From NCBI RefSeq assembly GCF_002954265.1, contig NZ_PPSL01000003.1, forward strand, positions 744,001-808,000: a DNA stretch of 64,000 nt. Reading direction: 5' to 3'. Positions 9,347 to 16,203 of the stretch are shown piece after piece. The DNA is from Flavipsychrobacter stenotrophus. GTDB lineage: Bacteria; Bacteroidota; Bacteroidia; Chitinophagales; Chitinophagaceae. The notes under the pieces were generated by a model. That model ran no database searches, had not been told where the DNA came from, and saw nothing but the letters and a program-made list of their open reading frames with translations. The position numbers and the translations under genes were made by a program. How positions within the stretch are numbered: position 1 is the first letter of the stretch; each line of letters opens with the position of its first letter.

Positions 9347-9491
9347 GGCTGAAGATGTTCAGCCCCTACGATGTATTCTTGGGCTGGTGTGAGATAAGGG
9401 TTCATATGTCAAAGAGCATTCAGTAATATGTACTGAATGGAGTGCAAATTAATATGCAGAGATGGATCTATAAAATAAACATATCCACAAA
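9347..9491. repeat. Family D hairpin followed by family E element (copies D1, E1)
   Basis: D1 is GGCTGAA-GATG-TTCAGCC (9347-9364) followed by CCTAC. E1 (9406-9491) has ATGTCAAAGAGC, an 8-bp palindrome (ATTCAGTA / TACTGAAT), then GAGTGCAAATTAAT and ATAAAATAAACATATCCACA. D2 and E2 occur in the same order at 59070-59254. Confidence 0.7.
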
Positions 9492-9582
9492 ATTTGCGAA
9501 AAAATCTGCTGAAATGAGCTGTGAGAAAGGGTTTGAGGTAGGTTATTTTGTGTGGATATGTTTTTTGAGTCCTTATTAAGGC

Positions 9583-10074
9583 TTAGCGCACCACCCTAAT
9601 TGATGGTCCCCTAATGCCCAATTTATAATCGGCACCATCGCGTTGCACAGAGGCATCTATGATCAGTTTGTCTCCCGGCCGTATGAAACTTAACTTATAC
9701 CAACCATCGAAATCTGAGTAACGCGGTCGACTACGGTTTATGAACTTGCCCGGAACAAAGTCTCTACCTGGTGACATAATGCTCACCGTGAAACGCACCA
9801 CCTTATAATTACCAAACCTCACCACCCTAATACCCACTGCCATATTATCCATTATCTGTTGTACAGTTGCACTATCTACATCTATATACCCCAGTTGCAC
9901 CCGCAGTTGGGTGGCAGTATCCTCGGTATGATGGCGAGCTGTACGTGCACGAATGGTATCGCCTTTTACAAAGCCGGTATCACTTGAAGAGCCCGGCTGA
10001 ACGTAGCCGGGCTGCGCAATAGCTGTAAGTGCGGTGAGGAAAAAGAATAGACAAAGCAACAGGAACCTGACCAT
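9583..10074 (-). CDS. Small secreted protein, GldM C-terminal-domain-like (paralogue 2 of 3)
   Basis: A 163-residue protein with a strongly hydrophobic signal peptide (about residues 1-20). The mature protein shares VQLGYIDVDSATVQQIMDNM, VGIR and a GRDF strand with its paralogues, and ends in a GDKLIIDASVQRDG segment. It is the most diverged of the three at the C-terminus, where the FE/IE residues of the others are replaced. It lies 15 bases downstream of paralogue 3 on the same strand, so the two are probably co-transcribed. The GldM-domain relation is inferred from pattern only. Confidence 0.65.
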   Translation of the reverse strand: MVRFLLLCLFFFLTALTAIAQPGYVQPGSSSDTGFVKGDTIRARTARHHTEDTATQLRVQLGYIDVDSATVQQIMDNMAVGIRVVRFGNYKVVRFTVSIMSPGRDFVPGKFINRSRPRYSDFDGWYKLSFIRPGDKLIIDASVQRDGADYKLGIRGPSIRVVR

Positions 10075-10089
10075 ACAGTGCTTTTGAGG

Positions 10090-10539
10090 TTAAATAATGC
10101 GCAGCACTACAGAATTGAGCGTACGTTTCAGGCCATTGACCTTTGCCTTTATGCCTTCTATAAATACCCTGTCGCCGGCCTTTACATCATCAACATGGTT
10201 ACCTTTAAAAACGCTTACAGGCACGCGGCCACCCTTTTTTACCTGTATACCGGTGTGATAGTCGCCGCCTTTTTGCAGCCATGAAATAGTGTATTCGGTT
10301 ATCGCCACACCGGGCGGATAATCTCCGGCCAGCCTCAGACCTACCTCCATATTGTCTAAAAACTGTTGACGGGTGGCTACCAGCGTATCTATATATCCTA
10401 GTTGCACCCGCCAGCCGGGTCTACTCATTTCGGGGTGATGACTGGCCTGCTTGGCTCTGGCGGTATCGCCATAGGGCTGTGCTGCTGCACCAAGTGCCAG
10501 CAGGAGGAATGTGGAAAGGATAATGATGTGTTTGTGCAT
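10090..10539 (-). CDS. Small secreted protein, GldM C-terminal-domain-like (paralogue 3 of 3)
   Basis: The ATG at 10539 is preferred over an upstream one at 10584 because it gives a proper signal peptide (MHKHIIILSTFLLLALGAAA) and a 149-residue protein. The mature part has VQLGYIDTLVATRQQFLDNM, EVGLR and YTISWLQKGGDYHTG, and ends GDRVFIEGIKA...LNSVVLRII. The last segment is the best match of the three to the GldM/PorM C-terminal consensus (G-x-VYIEDIKA...L-SI-LKI, from memory). It is the first gene of a two-gene unit with 9583-10074. A periplasmic location is likely; the role is unknown. Confidence 0.7.
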   Translation of the reverse strand: MHKHIIILSTFLLLALGAAAQPYGDTARAKQASHHPEMSRPGWRVQLGYIDTLVATRQQFLDNMEVGLRLAGDYPPGVAITEYTISWLQKGGDYHTGIQVKKGGRVPVSVFKGNHVDDVKAGDRVFIEGIKAKVNGLKRTLNSVVLRII

Positions 10540-10608
10540 AGTGTGGTAATTAGTACAATAAATATACGAAAAGTGCAGATGCACTGTAATTATTTACGCC
10601 GGGGCAAT

Positions 10609-10616
10609 TATATTTG
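10609..10616 (+). promoter_or_regulatory. Candidate -7 box for the SH3b membrane protein
   Basis: TATATTTG matches TAnnTTTG and lies 37 bases before the ATG at 10654. No convincing -33 TTG is visible. Confidence 0.35.
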
Positions 10617-10653
10617 TATTCAACCTTGTAGTTAGCAAAATATATAAATACTT

Positions 10654-11313
10654 ATGAAGGCAAGAATTTTAGCTATTGTTATTGTTTTACTGTGTGCACT
10701 GTACCTTAATGCTAAACCTTATGTGACCACGCAGGATGTGAATGTAAGATCTGGCGCGGGTACTAACTATGAGATGTTGGGTACCATTAAAGACGGCACA
10801 ACAATAGAGGTGACAGACATAAAAGGTACGTGGGGGAAAGTTTCGTTCAGCGGATCGGATGGATATGTGTCTACACAATACCTGAAAGACGAAGCTGAAG
10901 AAGCAGCACCTGCAAAAGGCAAGAGCAGCAATACCATGATCATTGTCCTGCTGAGTGTGGCGGTGGCGGGTCTGCTGGGTTTTATATTGAGGAAACAAAT
11001 AGCAGGGGGTATATCAAAATCGGCCGAAAAGGTAAGTGATACAGTAAGCAGTATTGGAGAAACTGTGGTCAGTAGTTATTGGTACAATTGTAATCAATGC
11101 GATGCCGTAGAAGAATCTTTAGACACACCCGATGCCGCGGGTTGTCCTCACACTAAAAAAGGCCCTAACCATCACTGGTTCAAAATAGCTACGGCCGGTC
11201 CTACTCATTATCAATGCCAGAAATGTGGTATCCTCATTACAACCACCAAATTGCCCGAAGCAAATGGTTGCTCCCGCGGTCCTGATCCGCTGCATAGCTG
11301 GGAGAAGTTTTAG
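10654..11313 (+). CDS. SH3b-domain membrane protein with a Cys-rich C-terminal tail
   Basis: A 219-residue protein with a signal peptide (1-20) and a bacterial SH3 domain (about 21-80, with VNVRSGAGTNYEMLGTI and WGKVSF). An Ala/Lys linker and a single membrane segment (about 93-112, MIIVLLSVAVAGLLGFILR) follow, then a short helical stretch. The last 75 residues carry paired cysteines (CNQC, CQKCG, plus single Cys and several His), a pattern like a zinc ribbon. The SH3b part should be periplasmic and bind envelope material, with the metal-binding-like tail inside. I do not recognise the full architecture as a named family. Confidence 0.75.
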   Translation: MKARILAIVIVLLCALYLNAKPYVTTQDVNVRSGAGTNYEMLGTIKDGTTIEVTDIKGTWGKVSFSGSDGYVSTQYLKDEAEEAAPAKGKSSNTMIIVLLSVAVAGLLGFILRKQIAGGISKSAEKVSDTVSSIGETVVSSYWYNCNQCDAVEESLDTPDAAGCPHTKKGPNHHWFKIATAGPTHYQCQKCGILITTTKLPEANGCSRGPDPLHSWEKF

Positions 11314-11517
11314 TGACTCTTGTCTGAACCGTGATTTATGTGATTAAATGATGGGCTATGATTCCCGAGGCCACATAAAGCGGTCTAGTGTCGGCATGTG
11401 TGCAAGCGGCCGGATGCTAGATTGCTTCGTTCCTCGCAAAGACCGTGTTGGGTGGGTTGATAATTTGCAACAAACGATAGTAAAATCAAATTATCTTTAT
11501 TGTAAACAAGCATTACT

Positions 11518-13077
11518 ATGGAAATAAGCATAGAAACCCCGCAGAAAAGATTTGACGAACATCTAAAACTAGAGAATAACAACCGGATTTTATTTTCTGG
11601 AAAGTTCGGCACTGGCAAGTCACATTTCCTGAGAGAATATTTTAAACAGAATGCGGATAAATACAATCTCTTCTGGATATCTCCGGTTGATTACGTCGTT
11701 GGTGCCAATCAGGATATTTTTGAATGGATCAAAATTGACATTGCTAAAGAATTGCTCAAAAAATATCTGATCATTGAAGATGAGGAGAAATTTTCTAAAG
11801 GTTTAATGTTGAGCACATACCTTTATAATAGTACTGGCAATATCGTTGCAAATCTTATAGAAAGAGTTTCAAAACAAGCAGAAAAACATACCGAAGTAGA
11901 CATTTCAAAGGAACTGAAACAAGTCTTGGACAACTATGCTGCTTTTGAAAAAGGCATTGAGGAAGAAACAAAATCGCCTTACAAAAAACTAGCAGACCAC
12001 ATCGATAAACATACCCAGATTAAAGGCTCAATTTATGAAGACGACCTAGTTACTCAAATCATAAGAAGTTCAGTAGAAATTGTCGCCAAAATAACTAAGA
12101 AGGAATGTGTCATTGTTATTGATGATTTGGATAGACTTGACCCTGATCACATTTTCAGAATATTAAATATCCTGAGTGCTCATAATAATCACTTCGATAG
12201 CAACAAGTTCGGTTTTCAAAGAGTTATTGCGGTTTGCGATATTGAAAATATTAAACACCTTTTTGAATATAGGTATGGGCCTAATTCAGACTTCGAAGGG
12301 TATATTGAGAAATACTACACATACGTCCCATTTGACTTTTCTATTCTTTCTGCAATTATAGCATTCTGTGAAGGTCAACCAATTCTAAGCCAAAACCTTG
12401 ATGAAGATGGGAAGGCCGTTTTAATAACTATATTAAATAGCTTTTTCGAATTGGATCTTCTAAAAATGCGAAATTTAAAAAAAAATTACGATATCCGGTT
12501 TTCAAAAGTACTTCCAGCAACGCACTTGCATTCAAATTTACAGAAATATTACGATCAGGACTATCAGTTAAGTGACCTCTTCATCATAAATCCTTTGATG
12601 GAAGTTAACTATGAACTTTATAGTTTTCTAAAAGTAATTTACATCCTATCTATAACATTTGGCGGTATTGAAAATTTGAAAAAAGCTATTGAGATCTTGA
12701 TGAAGAAAAACAGAAGTGTTGGGACTAAAAACAGCATTACCATAATAAAGTCTATGGCTATTTTGTCTCACATCGCTCGGAAAGAACTAACCAACGAAGA
12801 TTCTGCTTTTAATACAAAAATGCACTCAACCAATGATGTAGACATACTGCGACCTCAAATAAATTTCCTATCATTTACAACTGAAATTCCAATAGTATGG
12901 TCAACACTCAATAGGTATAAAAATGGCGAATATTTCCAATTGTCAGACTCGAATTCGTTTTGGCATAGAATAAATCAAAACGCCAATAATGGTAATGTTG
13001 GATGGAATTTACTGGGAAATGAAATACTACTCATTATAAAATTCATCAAGCACAAGGGTTTTTTTGAAAACATATAA
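11518..13077 (+). CDS. KAP-type P-loop NTPase, orphan
   Basis: A 519-residue protein with no signal peptide or clear membrane segment. Walker A is GKFGTGKS (residues 28-35) and Walker B is CVIVIDDLDRLDPD (197-210), the hhhhDDLDR form typical of KAP NTPases. The later VIAVCDIENIKHLF and GYIEKYYTYVPF segments also fit that family. The C-terminal half (about 270-519) matches nothing I recognise. The gene is clearly more AT-rich than its neighbours, stands alone, and is preceded by a repeat fragment (GATTGCTTCGTTCCTCGCAA at 11419-11438). This suggests horizontal acquisition. KAP NTPases occur in phage-defence loci and elsewhere, so a defence role is possible but not shown. Confidence 0.8.
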   Translation: MEISIETPQKRFDEHLKLENNNRILFSGKFGTGKSHFLREYFKQNADKYNLFWISPVDYVVGANQDIFEWIKIDIAKELLKKYLIIEDEEKFSKGLMLSTYLYNSTGNIVANLIERVSKQAEKHTEVDISKELKQVLDNYAAFEKGIEEETKSPYKKLADHIDKHTQIKGSIYEDDLVTQIIRSSVEIVAKITKKECVIVIDDLDRLDPDHIFRILNILSAHNNHFDSNKFGFQRVIAVCDIENIKHLFEYRYGPNSDFEGYIEKYYTYVPFDFSILSAIIAFCEGQPILSQNLDEDGKAVLITILNSFFELDLLKMRNLKKNYDIRFSKVLPATHLHSNLQKYYDQDYQLSDLFIINPLMEVNYELYSFLKVIYILSITFGGIENLKKAIEILMKKNRSVGTKNSITIIKSMAILSHIARKELTNEDSAFNTKMHSTNDVDILRPQINFLSFTTEIPIVWSTLNRYKNGEYFQLSDSNSFWHRINQNANNGNVGWNLLGNEILLIIKFIKHKGFFENI

Positions 13078-13117
13078 AGGTAATAGGTGACCATTTCCCC
13101 TATCCCATTCTTTTTCT

Positions 13118-13125
13118 TACCTTTG
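13118..13125 (+). promoter_or_regulatory. Candidate -7 box for the thiolase
   Basis: TACCTTTG matches the Bacteroidota TAnnTTTG consensus and ends 19 bases before the ATG at 13145. The upstream -33 region lacks a clear TTG. Confidence 0.45.
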
Positions 13126-13144
13126 CGGCACTCAAAAAAAACTT

Positions 13145-14323
13145 ATGAAAGAAGTATATATAGTATCGGCCGTGCGCACACCACTGGGTAGCTGGGGCGG
13201 TTCGTTGAAAGATTTTTCTGCAACTAAGCTGGGTGCTATTGCTATTAAAGGTGCTTTAGATAAGGCTGGTGTAGCCGGCACTGAGGTGAATGAGGTGATC
13301 ATGGGCTGCGTATTGCAGGCCAACCTGGGTCAGGCTCCTGCACGTCAGGCAAGTAAGTTTTCCGGTCTGCCTGACAATGTACCTGCTACTACTGTAAATA
13401 AGGTTTGTGCCAGCGGTATGAAAGCTGTTATGCAGGGTGCGCAGAGCATCATGCTGGGCGATAATGATGTAGTTGTTGCAGGTGGTATGGAGAGCATGAG
13501 CAATGTTCCTTTCTACAGCGATACTATGCGCTGGGGTAGCAAGTATGGTAATGTTACAATGATAGATGGATTGGCTAAGGATGGTCTTACAGATGTGTAT
13601 CATAACTATGCTATGGGTAATGCTGCTGACATGTGCGCTAAGGAGTGCAACATAAGCCGCGAAGACCAGGATGCTTTTGCAATTGAAAGCTATAAGCGTA
13701 GTCAGAATGCAGTTAACACGGGCCTGTTTGAAAATGAAATAGTGCCTGTAGAAATACCTAACAAGAAGGGCGATCCGATCATCTTCAGCAAAGATGAAGA
13801 GCCATTCAATGTAAAGTTTGACAAGATACCCGGCCTGCGTGGCGCCTTTGGTAAAGAAGGTACCGCTACAGCAGCCAACAGCAGCACCATGAACGACGGC
13901 GCAGCTGCACTGGTATTGATCAGCAAAGAAAAGATGGAAGCCCTGGGCCTTAAGCCATTGGCTAAAATAATAGGTTATGCAGATGCTGAACAGGCTCCTG
14001 AGTGGTTCACTACAACCCCATCATTGGCAGTGCCTAAGGCAGTAGCCAAGGCTGGTCTGAAGATGGAAGATATCCAGTATTATGAGTTGAACGAAGCCTT
14101 CAGTACTGTAGGTATCGTAAACATGCAGAAGATGGGTCTTAAGCCAGAGCAGGTTAACGTGAATGGTGGTGCAGTGTCTATCGGTCACCCGTTGGGTTGC
14201 AGTGGTGCTCGTATCATCACTACGCTTGTAAACGTGTTGCAGCAGAAAGGCGCTAAGTATGGTGCAGCAGGTATCTGCAATGGCGGCGGCGGCGCAAGCG
14301 CAGTGGTTATTGAAAGAATGTAA
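13145..14323 (+). CDS. Acetyl-CoA C-acetyltransferase (thiolase)
   Basis: A 392-residue protein of full thiolase length. Visible motifs are NKVCASGMKAV with the nucleophilic Cys, the NEAF motif, GGAVSIGHPLGCSGAR with the active-site His, and a C-terminal GICNGGGGASA block with the second catalytic Cys. It condenses two acetyl-CoA to acetoacetyl-CoA or runs the reverse thiolysis. Without beta-oxidation partners next to it the physiological direction cannot be told. It is a single gene with its own promoter box and a good terminator. Confidence 0.95.
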   Translation: MKEVYIVSAVRTPLGSWGGSLKDFSATKLGAIAIKGALDKAGVAGTEVNEVIMGCVLQANLGQAPARQASKFSGLPDNVPATTVNKVCASGMKAVMQGAQSIMLGDNDVVVAGGMESMSNVPFYSDTMRWGSKYGNVTMIDGLAKDGLTDVYHNYAMGNAADMCAKECNISREDQDAFAIESYKRSQNAVNTGLFENEIVPVEIPNKKGDPIIFSKDEEPFNVKFDKIPGLRGAFGKEGTATAANSSTMNDGAAALVLISKEKMEALGLKPLAKIIGYADAEQAPEWFTTTPSLAVPKAVAKAGLKMEDIQYYELNEAFSTVGIVNMQKMGLKPEQVNVNGGAVSIGHPLGCSGARIITTLVNVLQQKGAKYGAAGICNGGGGASAVVIERM

Positions 14324-14350
14324 TTAGATAATTTGGATAATTTTTTTGAA

Positions 14351-14380
14351 GAGTTCAGCCGGTGGCTGGACTCTTTTTTT
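14351..14380 (+). terminator. Rho-independent terminator of the thiolase gene
   Basis: Stem GAGTTCAGCC / GGCTGGACTC (one G-T pair), a 3-nt loop, then a run of seven T. Confidence 0.85.
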
Positions 14381-14662
14381 GTGTGTTGTGGATTGTAAAT
14401 CATCCGGCAATAGTGCGACCCGCTGTGGAGACAACCCAAAGCTGTGTAATGTAGGTGTTATGTAGAGACGCAATTATGCGTCTCTAGCACTGTAACAACA
14501 ACAACAACAACAACAACAATGCTTCTGGTAGAGACACACAATTGCATCTCTAAAGCCGGTGGGTGGTACTGTTCGTGTTGTGTAAGGTTATATCGTGGTA
14601 TGTAGGTATTGTGCGGAGATGCAATGGCCGACGAAGATTGGGAAGAGTAATTCACTCGCAAC
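14381..14662. repeat. Repeat-filled intergenic region with family C palindromes and a CAA microsatellite
   Basis: The region holds a family C palindrome (AGAGACGCA-ATTA-TGCGTCTCT region, 14464-14485), a decayed copy at 14529-14556 and a CGCTGTGGAGAC fragment at 14412. It also holds nearly nine tandem AAC triplets at 14494-14519. No gene is seen. Confidence 0.65.
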
Positions 14663-14690
14663 AAAAAAGCAGCCACCTAAGTAGCTGCTC
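14663..14690 (-). terminator. Terminator of the barrel-like outer-membrane protein gene
   Basis: On the reverse strand GCAGCTAC-TTAG-GTGGCTGC (one G-T pair) is followed by TTTTTTG, just past the stop at 14714. Confidence 0.8.
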
Positions 14691-14713
14691 TTAAAAAATG
14701 TCTTTGTAAAATA

Positions 14714-15571
14714 TTAGTTTAGGTGTTCGTTCCAGTTGTAAGTATCGTATGTGTTGTGCCATGATCTTTCGTTCCATCTTACAGAGAATGGCTGGAAGAT
14801 AAGAGAGAACATCAGGTTAGAGTTGTTGGTCAATTTGAATGGACCGTCGTTATAACCGGGGATGTCCCGTTTGGTGTTCATCAATTCTACATTACCCATT
14901 GTATACAACACTCTTACCTTTATCAACATACCCGGGAACATAGATGCTTCTGCCTTTACGTAAGGATTGAAACCAATGCTCTGCTGGGTGATAGTTGCGC
15001 CATCTGCGGCACTTGGATCCAACGTTGTAACATTGACGTGTGGCATAACACCACCGCCCAGTGCCATACCAAAATACAGGCGCTTTGAGTTAATGGCGTC
15101 AGCACCTATTTTCCAGTCAATACCTACAGGTAATGCTATCTGTAGGGTGCTTGCTTTTACTTCATTAGGCGATGGGGTAGTGTATGCGCCATCAAGGCTC
15201 TTGGTTTGGTTAAGTGCACTCCACGATGTCATGTTGACCATGGCATTCATAGACAAAGCCCAAACACTGATATGGCCGGTAGCCGCTATAGGCACCGCAA
15301 TACCAACAACAGCACCAAAGCCAAAATTGGATTTTACACCTCTTTTAAGCGTGCTGTCTGCAATGAATTGATTATTATATCCGGTAATGCGCGTAGTTCC
15401 GTTGAAAGTGCCCCAACCGAGAACACCTGTACCGCCAATTTCCCAGCGGCTTGCATCCTTAAGGTAGCTCGAAAACGACCTGATGGGGAACTTATATTGT
15501 GCAAGACTGAAAAGAGGTGAGCTCAGTAAAACAACTGTAAAACAAATTTTCAGACTTTTGAACAACTTCAT
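14714..15571 (-). CDS. Predicted outer-membrane beta-barrel-like protein
   Basis: A 285-residue protein with a signal peptide ending near LFSLAQ. The rest is rich in alternating polar and aromatic or hydrophobic strands, with turns such as GVLGWGTF, FGFGAVVGIAVP, LYFGMALGGGV and FNPYVKAEASMFPGMLIKV. This is typical of an 8-12 strand outer-membrane barrel. The end (NTYDTYNWNEHLN) does not match the usual aromatic C-terminal barrel signal. The family is not recognised. It is a single gene with a terminator and is divergent from the SET-domain gene at 15660. Confidence 0.6.
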   Translation of the reverse strand: MKLFKSLKICFTVVLLSSPLFSLAQYKFPIRSFSSYLKDASRWEIGGTGVLGWGTFNGTTRITGYNNQFIADSTLKRGVKSNFGFGAVVGIAVPIAATGHISVWALSMNAMVNMTSWSALNQTKSLDGAYTTPSPNEVKASTLQIALPVGIDWKIGADAINSKRLYFGMALGGGVMPHVNVTTLDPSAADGATITQQSIGFNPYVKAEASMFPGMLIKVRVLYTMGNVELMNTKRDIPGYNDGPFKLTNNSNLMFSLIFQPFSVRWNERSWHNTYDTYNWNEHLN

Positions 15572-15659
15572 ATATTTACCTTTAGGGTTGTAAAAATATA
15601 AAAAGCAACCAAAAAAACCATTATTTTATTAATCAATATGGTTTTTAGTCTCTCAGGCC

Positions 15660-16046
15660 ATGATAAATCCACACTTATACTTTGCCGATACCGATAAAAA
15701 AGGCAGGGGAGTATTCACAAAAGCAGCCCTGGAAGCCGATCTTGTCATTGAATCATCGCCGGTTATAGTCATGAGCAACGAAGACCGTCAGAAACTCGAT
15801 GATACCCTCCTGCACGATTATATTTTTGAATGGCAGCCCGATGGGGCCAAAATGTGCTGCATGGCATTGGGTTGGGTGCCGTTGTATAATCACTCATATG
15901 CGTCTAATTGCGAATACTTCATGGATTATGACAACAATACCATGTACATACAGACTGCAAGAGCCATTGCCGAAGGTGAAGAACTAACCATCAACTACAA
16001 CGGCGACTGGGATAATGAGGAAAAGGTGTGGTTTGATGTTAGCTAA
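15660..16046 (+). CDS. Small SET-domain protein (putative protein-lysine methyltransferase)
   Basis: A 128-residue protein that is essentially one SET domain: KGRGVFTKAAL near the N-terminus, the YNHSYASNCEYF block that supplies the cofactor-binding NHS motif, and ARAIAEGEELTINYNGDW at the end. It lacks the post-SET cysteine motif of eukaryotic enzymes. SET enzymes transfer a methyl group from S-adenosylmethionine to lysine; the substrate here is unknown. It is cytoplasmic, stands alone, and is divergent from the barrel gene with 88 bp between the starts. Confidence 0.88.
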   Translation: MINPHLYFADTDKKGRGVFTKAALEADLVIESSPVIVMSNEDRQKLDDTLLHDYIFEWQPDGAKMCCMALGWVPLYNHSYASNCEYFMDYDNNTMYIQTARAIAEGEELTINYNGDWDNEEKVWFDVS

Positions 16047-16110
16047 GTCAAAAGGCAAAAGTGAACACCTAAAAGTGGTTAATAGTGGGTTGACAAAGAC
16101 ATTGGTTCAG

Positions 16111-16144
16111 AGATTTGACAACTTTTTATAAAGTTGTCAAATCT
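16111..16144. repeat. Family F perfect palindrome (GACAACTTT type)
   Basis: A 15-bp perfect stem (AGATTTGACAACTTT and its complement) around TTAT, lying between convergent genes. A 16-bp relative sharing TTGACAACTTT lies at 37595-37627. It may also act as a bidirectional terminator. Confidence 0.7.
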
Positions 16145-16203
16145 GACACAGGTGTGCAGTAAAAGAAGGATCAAGTTTTTGCTTTTCACTTTTGAGTTTT
16201 AAC

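Larger units (their letters stand above)
8427..9582. other. Gene-free block of mixed repeats (locus 1)
   Basis: The order on the + strand is A1, A2, G1, an A fragment, C1, B1, D1, E1. I find no credible coding frame. The block separates the first GldM-C-like paralogue from the other two, and its composition parallels 57816-59254. Confidence 0.7.

Noticed and set aside
8993-9352. 119-codon frame on the + strand
   Set aside because: It runs through C1 and B1 repeats, starts in repeat sequence, and has a protein dominated by Phe/Val from T-tracts; no family pattern.
8427-9582. Degenerate insertion sequence
   Set aside because: No transposase fragment, terminal inverted repeats at block ends or target duplication could be recognised; only small palindromic families are present.
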